Shown here in pieces: positions 43,607 through 51,844 of a DNA stretch of 61,185 nucleotides. Position numbers and translations under genes: made by a program. The notes under the pieces are model-generated. The model was not told the origin of the DNA. It was given only the letters and a program-made list of their open reading frames with translations, and searched no databases. This DNA comes from Alphaproteobacteria bacterium (lineage in GTDB: Bacteria; Pseudomonadota; Alphaproteobacteria; SHVV01). Location: assembly GCA_016869275.1 (NCBI GenBank), contig VGEO01000011.1, forward strand, positions 1-61,185, given 5' to 3'. The number at the start of each line of letters is the position of its first letter. Position 1 is the first letter of the stretch.

Positions 43607-44947
43607 ATGGCGCGCGCACGGAAGAAGACGGCGAAGAAGGGGAAGCGCGCGGCGAAGTCGGCGCGCACGCGCGGTAGGGCGGCCCCCGCTCGCCGCCGAG
43701 CGCCGGCGGCGGCGCCGCTCGCGGCCGCCCGCGTCCGCGCCGAGGCCGAAGGTCGCCGCGGACCGCTCGCCGGCCTGCGCGTGATCGAGATCGGCCAGAT
43801 GCTGGCGGGCCCGTACGTCGGGAGCCGCCTAGTCGACTTCGGCGCCGAAGTCATCAAGGTCGAAGCGCCCGACCGCAAGGACCCGATGCGGGTGTGGGGC
43901 GAGCACAAGGTGAACGGCACCGGCCTGTGGTGGTCGTGGCTCTCGCGCAACAAGAAGTGCGTCACCGCGAATTTGCGCGATCCTCGCGGCGTCGACTTGA
44001 TCCGGAAGCTCTGCGCCCAATCCGACGTGCTGGTCGAGAATTTTCGCCCCGGCACGCTTGAGGACTGGAGGATCGGTCCGGCCGAACTGCACAAGATCAA
44101 TCCGCGCCTCGTCATCTGCCGGGTCTCGGGCTGGGGCCAGGACGGGCCCTACGCGCAGCGCCCGGGCTTCGCGAGCGTCGGCGAGGCGATGGGCGGCTTT
44201 CGCTACGTCAACGGCTTCCCCGGCGAGCCGCCAGTCCGGATGGGCATTTCCTTGGGCGACTCGCTCACCGGCATGTTCGCGACCCAGGGCGTCCTGATGG
44301 CGCTCTATTGGCGCGACGCCATGGGCGGCGGCAAGGGCCAGGTGATCGATGCCTCGATCATCGAGAGCTGCTTCGCGTTCATGGAGAGCGTGGTCCCCGA
44401 TTACGTCAAGTTCGGCTACGTGCGCGGGCCCTCCGGCACCGGATTGTCGGGCGTGGTGCCGTCCAACATCTTCAAGTCGAAGGAAGGGGTCTGGGTGGTG
44501 ATCGCCGCCAACGTCGACCCGATGTACCAGCGCATGTGCAAGGCGATCGCGCGGCCCGACTTGGCGCAGTACTCGACCCACGAGCTCCGCGCGCAGAATC
44601 GCGACACGATCGAGCGCGCGATCAGCGAATGGGCGGAGACGCGCACGGTGGCCGAGATCGACACCATCCTGAACGACAACAACGTCGTGGTCGGGCCGAT
44701 CTACTCGGCGGCCGAGATGGTCAAGGACCCGCACTTCAAGGCGCGCGGCATGATCGTGCCAGCCAAGGACGACTTCTACGGCGACATCGTCGTGCCGGCG
44801 ATGACGCCCCGCTTCTCGGCGACGCCGGGGCGGATGGAGTGGCTGGGCGCGCCGGAGATGGGCGCGCACAACCGGAACGTCTATGGCGGGATCTTGGGCT
44901 TGAGCGCGGCGCAATTGGCCGAGTTCAAGAAGGCCGGGGTGATTTAG
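43607..44947 (+). CDS. CaiB/BaiF family III CoA-transferase with histone-H1-like N-terminal tail
   Basis: 446 residues from ATG 43607 with GAGGGA 6 bases upstream. The first 52 residues are almost only Ala, Lys and Arg (MARARKKTAKKGKRAAKSAR and so on), like a bacterial histone H1 or the tail of AlgP/HU fusions. The enzyme then starts at PLAGLRVIEIGQMLAGPYVG, with DFGAEVIKVEAPDRKDPMR, VLVENFRPGTLEDW, CRVSGWGQDGPY and the active-site Asp in GKGQVIDASIIESC. Such enzymes transfer CoA between carboxylic acids. The tail is in frame with its own ribosome binding site, so it looks real. Confidence 0.92.
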   Translation: MARARKKTAKKGKRAAKSARTRGRAAPARRRAPAAAPLAAARVRAEAEGRRGPLAGLRVIEIGQMLAGPYVGSRLVDFGAEVIKVEAPDRKDPMRVWGEHKVNGTGLWWSWLSRNKKCVTANLRDPRGVDLIRKLCAQSDVLVENFRPGTLEDWRIGPAELHKINPRLVICRVSGWGQDGPYAQRPGFASVGEAMGGFRYVNGFPGEPPVRMGISLGDSLTGMFATQGVLMALYWRDAMGGGKGQVIDASIIESCFAFMESVVPDYVKFGYVRGPSGTGLSGVVPSNIFKSKEGVWVVIAANVDPMYQRMCKAIARPDLAQYSTHELRAQNRDTIERAISEWAETRTVAEIDTILNDNNVVVGPIYSAAEMVKDPHFKARGMIVPAKDDFYGDIVVPAMTPRFSATPGRMEWLGAPEMGAHNRNVYGGILGLSAAQLAEFKKAGVI

Positions 44948-44972
44948 CGGGTCGCGCGGCGCTGGGCTTGGG

Positions 44973-45097
44973 GTCGGCGGTAGCGAATTCCGGCCGGCGG
45001 CGGCGGTGCACGATCGGGGCAAGCGGGTTTACATCCGCTTTATCGGTACGCACCGCGGCTATGACCGGATCGATGCCGGAACGATACGAGAGACTCC
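44973..45097 (+). pseudogene. HigB-type toxin remnant (C-terminal part)
   Basis: In frame from 44973 the translation contains GSEFRPAAAVHDRGKRVYIR and FIGTHRGYDRIDAGTI, the end of pfam HigB_toxin proteins (usual ending VYIRFVGTHAEYDRIDAETI then stop). The part before it, more than half the toxin, is missing, and the expected stop has become CGA. It is directly followed by a HigA remnant, as in intact higBA pairs. Confidence 0.6.
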
Positions 45098-45383
45098 GTG
45101 GATATCCGCCCGCTCGAGACTGCCGCCGACTGCCGCGCTGCGTCGACGCCGGTCGAGCGCCTGTGGGACGCGACCTCGAGCCGGGAACGGCGGCCGCGAC
45201 TGCGTCTAGGAAGTGCTCAACAAGCGGCGTACGCGGCCGATGGTGCGGACGTTGAGCGCTCTGCTCGAGATTCCGCTCGATAATCTCGGCCAACCCCCTG
45301 CGCTCGCGGGCCAGGCTCGCCGCGACCGACCGGCGGCGGCGCGGGTGCGCCCTCAGTCGATCGGCGCTAAGTTCGCCGAGTAA
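45098..45383 (+). pseudogene. HigA-type antitoxin remnant
   Basis: GTG at 45098 starts MDIRPLETAADCRAASTPVE and RLWDA, like the N-terminus of HigA partners of HigB_toxin (MDIRPIRTEADYEAALAEIE). The middle, with the first helices of the HTH, is missing. In another frame (from 45210, after a TAG) comes EVLNKRRTRPMVRTLSALLE and IPLDNLGQ, the recognition helix region and end of the same family, closing with TAA at 45381. At least one deletion and a frame change separate the parts. With the HigB piece before it, this fills the 475-bp gap 44948-45422. Confidence 0.6.
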
Positions 45384-45422
45384 GAGGCGGTTTCCGGTCG
45401 CACGCCGCACGAGGAGGGAGCC

Positions 45423-45845
45423 ATGCGCCGCACACGCTTGTTGTTGGGGGTCGCATCGCTGCTCGTCGGGGCGCTGTTGCAGGCGGTGCCGGCCGCCGCC
45501 GAGCCGCTCGGCACGTGGCTGACCGAGGGCGGCCGGTCGCGGGTCGCGGTCGAGCGCTGCGCCGATCGCCTGTGCGGCACGATCGTCTGGGTGCGCGACG
45601 ACCTCTCGAAAGTCGATGCCCGTAACGAGGACGAGGCGCTCCGCACCCGTCCGATCGTCGGCATCCGGCTGATCGCCGGCTTCAAGCCGGATGGCGAGGC
45701 GCGCTGGAACGGCGGCACCATCTACAACCCCGAAGACGGCCGCACCTATAGCGCCAAGATGGAACTCGCCGACCCGCGCACGCTCAAAGTCAGCGGCTGC
45801 GTCCTCTTTATCTGCAAGGCGCAGCTCTGGACCAAAGTCGAGTAG
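45423..45845 (+). CDS. DUF2147 family exported protein
   Basis: 140 residues. Signal peptide (about 1-26: LLLGVASLLVGALLQAVPAA, cleaved after AAA). The mature part has the DUF2147 frame: EPLGTWLTEGGRSRVAVERC, LCGTIVWVRDD, GGTIYNPEDGRTYSAKMEL and KVSGCVLFICKAQLWTKV. It is a small periplasmic beta-barrel domain of unknown function; some members are linked with envelope stress. GAGGAGGGA before the ATG is a strong ribosome binding site. Ends exactly where the converging gene ends. Confidence 0.9.
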   Translation: MRRTRLLLGVASLLVGALLQAVPAAAEPLGTWLTEGGRSRVAVERCADRLCGTIVWVRDDLSKVDARNEDEALRTRPIVGIRLIAGFKPDGEARWNGGTIYNPEDGRTYSAKMELADPRTLKVSGCVLFICKAQLWTKVE

Positions 45846-46682
45846 CTACGTCCCCACCTTCAGCGGCGCGACCAAGCCCCGGAGGCACGCGATCACCGAA
45901 AGCGCGGTGATCTTGCCCGTCGCTGGGTTCTCGTCGCTCGGCACGTTCTCGATCGTCATCTGGAAACGCGCTTCGTCGGACTCGACCTTGATCGAGTGGG
46001 TGTTGCGCGTCACCGTCGGGTCGGCCCAGATCTCGAGCCGGGTCCGGTCGGGGCCGATCCCGGCCAGCCCGAGGGCCGCCGCGACGTTGACGTTGGCCGG
46101 GAAGCCCTTGGCGCCGTCCCGCGCCGAGCCGTCGAACACCTTGGTCGGCGCGTTGACGCGCAGGACGTCGATCCCCGTTTCATCGAGGTAGGGCGCGCCC
46201 TTCAGGGACTTGGGCGGCTTGCGCGTCACCATCGTGATCGACCGGATCGTGCCCTCGGCGGCGGCACGCACCGCGTCGAGCCCCAAGAGCGCGCCGGTCG
46301 CCAAGATGATGCGGCCGCCGTGGCGCTTGGCGAGACCGACCACCTCGGGGTGCGCCAAGAGCCCGGCGCCCGAGACGGTCACCAGCACCCGGCCGGCCTC
46401 GAGCGCGGGCTCGGCGATCGCGATGAAGGCCGCGCGCGGCACGCATTCGACGATGACGTCGGCCGCTTGGGCGAGGCCGTCGGCATCGACGAGCGGGACC
46501 TGACCTTCGAGCGCGCGCATCGCCGCTGCCGCCTTGGCGCGATCGCGCGCGCACACGGCGGCGAGCGCCAAACCGTCGATGCCGCGGTCGAGCGCGGCGG
46601 CGACCTTGCGGCCGATGGTGCCATAGCCGGCGATGCCGACTTTGAGCGGTGCGCGCGGCGCGCTCGGAACTTCGATGGTCAT
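45846..46682 (-). CDS. Aspartate dehydrogenase-like protein (DUF108)
   Basis: 278 residues from ATG 46682. Rossmann motif VGIAGYGTIGRKVAAAL, SGAGLLAHPEVVGLAKRHGG, ATGALLGLDAVRAA, the KPPKSLKGAP loop and a catalytic His in DPTVTRNTHSIKVES fit L-aspartate dehydrogenase, which makes iminoaspartate for NAD synthesis or takes part in amino acid breakdown. No nadA or nadC gene is nearby, so the role may be catabolic. Its start overlaps the stop of the membrane protein gene (ATGA). Confidence 0.85.
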   Translation of the reverse strand: MTIEVPSAPRAPLKVGIAGYGTIGRKVAAALDRGIDGLALAAVCARDRAKAAAAMRALEGQVPLVDADGLAQAADVIVECVPRAAFIAIAEPALEAGRVLVTVSGAGLLAHPEVVGLAKRHGGRIILATGALLGLDAVRAAAEGTIRSITMVTRKPPKSLKGAPYLDETGIDVLRVNAPTKVFDGSARDGAKGFPANVNVAAALGLAGIGPDRTRLEIWADPTVTRNTHSIKVESDEARFQMTIENVPSDENPATGKITALSVIACLRGLVAPLKVGT

Positions 46683-47086
46683 GGCGACGCTCGGCGATCG
46701 GGCGGGGCGGCGGCGAGATCGTGGAAGCGCTGGGTCGCGCGCACCGCCGTAATGAAGAAGATCGCGAACAGGAGCGCAAGGATAATCGCGACCGCGCGGC
46801 CGCCGGCCTGCAGCGCGAGCCCGCGTTCGAGCACGAACAGGACGAGCGCTGCGGTGGCCGCGAGCCGCGACATCGCCCGGATGCCGAGCGCGATCAAAGC
46901 CCAGGCCGCGGCGGCGGCGACGTTGATCCAGTAGGTCGGCTCGAGCGCGAAGGTGCGGGCGAGGTCGGGCGCGAGCGCGACGTAAACGGCAACGAACGCG
47001 GCGGCGATCGTGCCGCGCATCGCCGCCTGGCGGGCCGCGTCGCGATCGGGGAGCGGCGGCCACAGGAACTCGCGCCAGCGCGGCAC
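46679..47086 (-). CDS. Small hypothetical membrane protein
   Basis: 135 residues from GTG 47086, one base after the stop of the receiver-pentapeptide gene, and overlapping the next gene by ATGA. Four TM helices are visible (about 25-42, 52-70, 75-90, 96-113). The short C-terminus RATQRFHDLAAAPPDRRASP would face the cytoplasm. I do not recognise a family. Tight coupling to both neighbours supports that it is a real gene. Confidence 0.65.
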   Translation of the reverse strand: MPRWREFLWPPLPDRDAARQAAMRGTIAAAFVAVYVALAPDLARTFALEPTYWINVAAAAAWALIALGIRAMSRLAATAALVLFVLERGLALQAGGRAVAIILALLFAIFFITAVRATQRFHDLAAAPPDRRASP

Positions 47087-47087
47087 G

Positions 47088-48857
47088 CTACGTGCCTGTC
47101 TTGGCGATGCGGAGGCCGGCCGGGAGCCGCGTGTGGCGATCGCCCTTGACCGACGTCAGCTGGCGTTGAACGAGCCCATGCGCGCGGGTGAGGTCGGCGC
47201 CGGCCAGCACCGAGTGGAACAGATTGGCGCCGGCCATGTCGGCATCGTCGACGATCGCGGCGGTCAGCACCGCGCCGCGCAGGTTGCTCTTGTAGAAATC
47301 GACGCGCCTGAGCTTGGCGACGTTGAAATTGGTGCCCTTGCACTTGGCCCCGGTGAGCGTCGCGCCGCGGAGGTCGGCGGCTTCGAGGTTGGTCTCGTTC
47401 AGGATCGCGTCGGTCAAATTGCAATCGCGCAAATCGGCGCTCGAAAGATCGACGCCGGTGAAGTCGCGGCCGGTGAGATCCTCGCCGGCCAGGAACGCGC
47501 GCTCGCCTTCGGCGCCCTTGGAGGCGAGCCAGGCTTGGTGCTGGTCGAGGACCCGGGCGACGTCGACCGCGACATCGCCCGAACGCTCGGGCACTTCCTC
47601 GTCGTCCGCGGCTTCTCCGGCGCCAAGGTCGATTTCCTGTTCCTCGCCTTCGGCTTCGCTTTTCTCGGTCGCCGCTTCCGGCGCTTCCGCTTCTTCCGCG
47701 TATTCGTCTTCGTATTCGCCCTCGGTCCCTTCGCTTTCCTGCAAGTCTTCGATCGCGGCGTCCCATGCGTCCGCGTCGTCGCGTTCGGCCGGAACGTCGT
47801 CGAACGCGCCGTTCTGCGCCGCCTCGAGCGCGGCGCGCCGCTCGGCCTCGCGCGCCGCTTCGATGTCGTGAGTGAGCGTCTCCTGCTCGGAGCGGAGCCG
47901 GGCCAGGATGTCGGTGACTGCGATTTCCTCTTCGGCCGGAGGCGCCGCGGCCGCCGGCGCGGCCGGGCGCGGTTTGGCCGGCGCCTGGGTCTCGCGGCGG
48001 AGGTCGGCCAGGACGTCCGACATGTCGACGTCGGCCCCGCGGCTGCCGACCGGCGGCACCCGCATCGCCGGCAGGCTGGTCTCCCGCTTCATCTCGGCCA
48101 GGATGTCGGCCATGCTGCCGGCATCGCCGCCGCGGCTGCCGACCGGCGGCACCCCGATCGACGGCTTGGGCGCGAGCCCGCCGCCGACCGGCGGCAGGAT
48201 GGTCGCTCCGCCCTCGCCCGGCGACAGCCCGATGCCGGTGGCCGGCGTCGCGGTCTTGGTCGGGCGGGCGATCCCCGGCGGCGGGGGCGCGTCGCCCGCC
48301 GCCGGGCGGGCCGGGGCCTTGGCCGGCGCGACCTCGACTTTCTTGGCGACGCCGCGGCGTTCGGGACCGCTGTAGTTAGGGTCGGCCGCGCGCCGCCGGT
48401 CGGGACCGATATAGGTGTCGACCCACACGATCCGACGCGGCTGCCGGAGCGTCGAGATCAGGCGCTTGAGGAACTCGGCCTGCGAGGTCGGCTTGCGCAG
48501 CACGTTCTCGACGCCGGCTTCGCACGAGTCGCGCAAGAGCTTGGGATCGCCCGACTTCGACATCAGGACGATCGGCAGCGACGGGTTCGGGCTTTTGGTC
48601 GGGTCGCGCAGAACCCGCAGGAACCGCCCCGCCGTGGCCCCGTCGATGAAGGCATCGATCAGCAGCAGGTCCATACCGACGCGGCGGAGGATCGCCATGG
48701 CGTCGTCGCTGGTGGCGGCGGTGTAGAAGTTGTTGACGCCCTTGTGCAGCAGGACCTGCTGCGACCACGATTGGAAGCGAAGGTCGCCGTCAGCCATCAG
48801 GATCCGGAGCTGGCGCCAGTCCGGTTCGGGACTTCCCTGAAGAAAAACGACCGTCAT
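47088..48857 (-). CDS. Receiver-domain protein fused to a pentapeptide-repeat domain
   Basis: 589 residues. Residues about 16-135 are a response-regulator receiver domain: D23/D25 (MADGDLRF), phospho-acceptor D68 (LLLIDAFIDG), S100 and K122 (VLRKPTSQAEF). Then comes a disordered Pro/Ala-rich linker with three related short helices, MADILAEMKRET, MSDVLADLRRET and VTDILARLRSEQ, the first two accompanied by VPPVGSRG. A very acidic stretch follows (about 375-440), then about twenty pentapeptide units (about 455-555: DLSSADLRDCNLTDAILNET and on). Pentapeptide domains form right-handed helices, some of which mimic DNA. I know no standard family with this order. First gene of a three-gene operon. 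Confidence 0.9.
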   Translation of the reverse strand: MTVVFLQGSPEPDWRQLRILMADGDLRFQSWSQQVLLHKGVNNFYTAATSDDAMAILRRVGMDLLLIDAFIDGATAGRFLRVLRDPTKSPNPSLPIVLMSKSGDPKLLRDSCEAGVENVLRKPTSQAEFLKRLISTLRQPRRIVWVDTYIGPDRRRAADPNYSGPERRGVAKKVEVAPAKAPARPAAGDAPPPPGIARPTKTATPATGIGLSPGEGGATILPPVGGGLAPKPSIGVPPVGSRGGDAGSMADILAEMKRETSLPAMRVPPVGSRGADVDMSDVLADLRRETQAPAKPRPAAPAAAAPPAEEEIAVTDILARLRSEQETLTHDIEAAREAERRAALEAAQNGAFDDVPAERDDADAWDAAIEDLQESEGTEGEYEDEYAEEAEAPEAATEKSEAEGEEQEIDLGAGEAADDEEVPERSGDVAVDVARVLDQHQAWLASKGAEGERAFLAGEDLTGRDFTGVDLSSADLRDCNLTDAILNETNLEAADLRGATLTGAKCKGTNFNVAKLRRVDFYKSNLRGAVLTAAIVDDADMAGANLFHSVLAGADLTRAHGLVQRQLTSVKGDRHTRLPAGLRIAKTGT

Positions 48858-48944
48858 TGCCGATCCGGCATCCCTGCGCTACGCACCGCGGTTCGTTTTC
48901 TTGTTTTTACAACATCGCGCGGGCGGTCGGCGAGTGGGTAAACG

Positions 48945-49742
48945 TTAATCCCTCCCGCCGCTCCGGTAACTTCGCATCTCGTCCTGCGAGAAGATGAGCC
49001 CGGCGGCGCCAAAACCGCCGTCGACGTTGATGGTTTCGCCGGTCACGAACTGGCACTCGTCGGACGCGAGATAAAGCGCGGCGCCGGCGACCTCGTGGGC
49101 GCGGCCGTAGCGCGCCATCGGAATACGGTCGAGATAGGCCTGGGTCTGCCGGGGCCCGTGGTTGGTAATGTCGGTCTGGATCGGCCCGGGTGCGACGGCG
49201 TTGACGGCGATGTTGTGGACCGCGAGCTCGACCGCCATCACCCGCGTCAGCTGCATGATCCCGGCCTTGGATACGGCATAGGCGGAACGGCCAGTCGAGC
49301 CGCGCTGCCCGGTGATCGAGCCGATGTTGACGATGCGGCCGCCGGCGCCTTGCGCGATCATGCGCCGCGCCGCGGCCTGGCCGATCAGGAACGGCCCGGT
49401 CAGGTTGATGCGCAGCACCCGTTCCCAGTCGGCCAGCGTGGTATCGACGTACAGGCGATGGAAGGCGACGCCGGCGTTGTTGACCAGGATGTCGATCCGG
49501 CCGAACGCGGCGGCGCACGCCTCGACCATCCTGGAGCAGTCGTCCGGATGGCCGACGTCGCCGATGAAGGACCGCGCGGTCCCGCCGGCGGCGACGATGG
49601 CGTCTGCGGTCGCGCGCGCGGTGGCGGCGTCCTTGTCGGCGACGACGACCGACGCGCCTTCGCGGGCATAGAGCGCGGCGATGGCGGCGCCGATGCCGCG
49701 GCCGCCCCCCGTCACCAACGCCATCTTGTCCGCGAGCCGCAC
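48945..49742 (-). CDS. Short-chain dehydrogenase/reductase
   Basis: 265 residues from a GTG at 49742; the next ATG is six codons on, too close to the nucleotide motif. TGGGRGIGAAIAALYA, NNAGVAFHRLYVD, IVNIGSITGQRGSTGRSAYA with catalytic Tyr and Lys in YAVSKAG, AVNAVAPGPIQTDI and TGETINVDGGFGAAG are classical SDR motifs of the 3-oxoacyl reductase/glucose dehydrogenase group. Substrate unknown; alone or first gene on this strand. Confidence 0.9.
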   Translation of the reverse strand: MRLADKMALVTGGGRGIGAAIAALYAREGASVVVADKDAATARATADAIVAAGGTARSFIGDVGHPDDCSRMVEACAAAFGRIDILVNNAGVAFHRLYVDTTLADWERVLRINLTGPFLIGQAAARRMIAQGAGGRIVNIGSITGQRGSTGRSAYAVSKAGIMQLTRVMAVELAVHNIAVNAVAPGPIQTDITNHGPRQTQAYLDRIPMARYGRAHEVAGAALYLASDECQFVTGETINVDGGFGAAGLIFSQDEMRSYRSGGRD

Positions 49743-49756
49743 GGCAGCGACCGCGC

Positions 49757-50065
49757 TCAGAGAATTGTCTGCAAGGTTGCGAGCGCGGTCAGGCCGACGA
49801 CCAGGATCGCCCCGAGCCGGATCGTCAATTGATCGCGCACGCGGTCGAGGTCCTTGCGCACCTCGGCCAACCCGAACTGGAGGTCTTTGCGCAAGGCGGC
49901 CTGCCCCTGGTCGAAATCCCTTCGGACTTCGGCAAGGTCGGCCCTGGTCGCGACTTCGGAGAGCACCATTTCGGCCATTACCGCGGCGTGGGCTTCGGCT
50001 AGCACGCGCGGGACGCCTGCTTCATGTAAGCGCCGCGCAAAGACGAGGGTATCGACTATCTTCAT
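49757..50065 (-). CDS. CCDC90/DUF1640-like coiled-coil membrane protein
   Basis: 102 residues from ATG 50065. MKIVDTLVFARRLHEAGVPR leads into a long coiled coil with three related LAEVRRDFDQ / LRKDLQFG / LAEVRKDLDRVRDQL units and a C-terminal TM helix LGAILVVGLTALATL. This is the plan of the DUF1640 family, homologous to the mitochondrial MCUR1/CCDC90 proteins, and common near phage or toxin islands as well as in chromosomes. The frame is also open upstream into the FecR gene but that link is not meaningful. Confidence 0.82.
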   Translation of the reverse strand: MKIVDTLVFARRLHEAGVPRVLAEAHAAVMAEMVLSEVATRADLAEVRRDFDQGQAALRKDLQFGLAEVRKDLDRVRDQLTIRLGAILVVGLTALATLQTIL

Positions 50066-50142
50066 CGCCTGCCACCTTCCCAAAGCGGAACGCCACGCAT
50101 AACGGCTCCGCGGGAGAGGGAGGCGCGCCTGGTTCGGGAGCG

Positions 50143-50617
50143 CTAGCCGCCGGCGTCGGCGGCGAGCCGCGCCTTGACCAGCCGGTCGGGCGTCTTGGGC
50201 GGCGTGCCGCGGGCGAGCTTCTCGACCACGTCGAGGCCGCGGACGACGTCGCCGATGTACGTGTACTTGCCGTCCAAATGCGGCTGCGGCGCGAGGCAGA
50301 TGAAGAACTGGCTGTCGGCGCTCGCCGGATCCCCGCGTTTCTGGACCATGCCGACGCTGCCGCGCTTGAACGTTTCGCGCGAGGTCTCGAGCGGCAGGGT
50401 CTGGCCCGAGCCGCCCTGGCCGGTGGCGGTCGGGTCGCCGGTCACCGCGACGCCGCCGTTGACGACCGAGTGAAAGACGAGGCCGTCGTAGAAGCCGCGC
50501 TCGGCGAGCGCTTTGATCTGGGCGACGCTCTTGGGCGCCAGGTCGGGTCGGAGTTTGATCACGATCCGGCCCTTGGCGAGATCGAGCGCGAAATGATCGA
50601 GCGCGGCGGCCGCTATT
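50143..50617 (-). CDS. Cyclophilin-type peptidyl-prolyl isomerase domain (C-terminal half of a frameshifted FecR fusion)
   Basis: About 155 residues: ALDHFALDLAKGRIVIKLRP, KALAERGFYDGLVFHSVVNG, GDPTATGQGGSGQTLPLETS, SADSQFFICLAPQPHLDGKY and TPDRLVKARLAADAGG, the frame of bacterial cyclophilins. The catalytic Arg of FHRV is Ser here (FHSV), so activity is doubtful. There is no convincing start codon in its own frame (only a TTG far upstream, antisense-like sequence between). Adding or removing one base in the G5 run at 50618-50622 joins it to the FecR reading frame directly upstream. I infer one fused gene with a frameshift, natural or from sequencing. Confidence 0.75.
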
Positions 50618-51322
50618 GGGGGCGGGCTGAGCGGCGGCTGTGGCGCCGGGTGCGCGCACGCGTTGCGCGTACTGGTCGGCCGGAACCTGAAGCGAGGCGA
50701 ACATCTTGACCAGCGCCGCCGCCAGCTCGGGCGAGGGCTTGGTCCCCGCCGCAAGACCGCTTGCCGCCGCGACGCGCACCACCTCGCCGGGATTGACGGT
50801 GCGGTTGCCGAACGGCGATTCGATCGCGACCGCGCCTTCGTGCACGGCGACCTCGGTCGACTGACCGGTGACGTTGAGATCGAAGATGGTGCCGCGGATG
50901 CCCATCGTCGCGGTCGGCGTCTTGACCTTGACGTCGAGCGTGAGTTTCGACGAGACGAACCTGAGCGCGCCGCGGGTCAAGTTGATCGCGCCCTTGGCGA
51001 CCAGCGCGTTGCCGTCGATCACGAACTCGTCGATCTTGATCTCGGCGCGCTCGCCGACCGCGATGTGCGAGCGGTCGACCAGCGCGAGCTCGGCCGCGCT
51101 GTCGGCGCCGGTTCGCACCATCTGATTGAAGATCAGGGTCTCGCCCTCGGCCATCTTACGGTTGAGATTGGTGCCGTAGACGTCGCGGACGACGCGGGTG
51201 GCGGCGCCCACTTCCTGGGCCGGGCCGGCGGCCGCGGCGGGCAGCGGCAGGGCGATCGTCAGCGCGACCAAGACCAGGGCGGCGCGGACGTCGATCGAGC
51301 GACTCGTTATGGCGCGATTCAA
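50618..51322 (-). CDS. FecR-domain exported protein (N-terminal half of a frameshifted fusion)
   Basis: Signal peptide (about 1-32: ALVLVALTIALPLPAAAAGP), then the FecR domain: GTNLNRKMAEGETLIFNQMV, SAAELALVDRSHIAVGERAE, GALRFVSSKLTLDVKVKTPT and MGIRGTIFDLNV, the family centre, ending GNRTVNPGEVVRVAAASG. A linker (QRVRAPGATAAAQPAPN) reaches the C5/G5 run at 50618-50622, after which the frame turns to Arg-rich nonsense while the adjacent frame encodes a cyclophilin. FecR domains in Alphaproteobacteria without a sigma factor often go with CHASE2 cyclases and barrel proteins, both found elsewhere in this window. Directly downstream (22 bp) of the conserved gene at 51345. Confidence 0.82.
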
Positions 51323-51344
51323 GGCCCGACCGGTTAGCGAACCC

Positions 51345-51689
51345 TTAATGATCGGGTCGCACCAGGATGACGTTCTTGAGCCGGGTGTCGTAGTCGAGCC
51401 CCGCCGGCGTCAAGACCAGGGCTACCGGATAGTGCGATCGGGCGAGACCCTTGCGCTCGAGTGCTTTCCATACCGCCTCGTTGCGCAACCCGTTGGCGTC
51501 CTTCGAGAACGCGATCGCCGCGCCGATGTGGAAGTGATTGCCGTGCGGGTGCGGGAAATTGACGATCCGGACCTCGCCGGTCGCCTCGTCGCGGGTCGAG
51601 GTTGTCGTCGATTGCGCGAGCTCCTGAAGCAAGGTCAGCGTCCGGAGCTGCAGCGAATTCAAGTTGAGCGGGTTGTGTTTGGGAGCCAT
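51345..51689 (-). CDS. Conserved hypothetical protein, winged-helix-like
   Basis: 114 residues from ATG 51689; 39 residues open upstream lack a conserved look. MAPKHNPLNLNSLQLRTLTL starts a helix, followed by NFPHPHGNHFHIGAAIAF with four His residues, GLRNEAVWKALERKGLAR and ALVLTPAGLDYDT, resembling the last helix and wing of a small winged helix domain. I do not know its function. Same strand as and 22 bp before the FecR gene. Confidence 0.7.
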   Translation of the reverse strand: MAPKHNPLNLNSLQLRTLTLLQELAQSTTTSTRDEATGEVRIVNFPHPHGNHFHIGAAIAFSKDANGLRNEAVWKALERKGLARSHYPVALVLTPAGLDYDTRLKNVILVRPDH

Positions 51690-51844
51690 GACACGCGAAC
51701 CGGTTGCCGAAACGCTTCCTTTATAGCGCGGGACCGGGCGCGCGCCACCGTCGGCCTGCGCGCCTCCTTTAGCGGCCTCAGTAGATTCCCCGCTCGCCCA
51801 TTCCAAGAGCCCGCTCTACCTTGTTAGCGGGTCGGGCGAGGGAC

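Noticed and set aside
45006-45283. Two short intact genes in the gap before the DUF2147 gene
   Set aside because: The open frames are better explained as pieces of higB and higA in different frames.
50618-50622. Programmed ribosomal frameshift in the FecR-cyclophilin gene
   Set aside because: A C5/G5 run alone is not a convincing slippery site and no stimulator was seen; a mutation or sequencing error is simpler, though not excluded.
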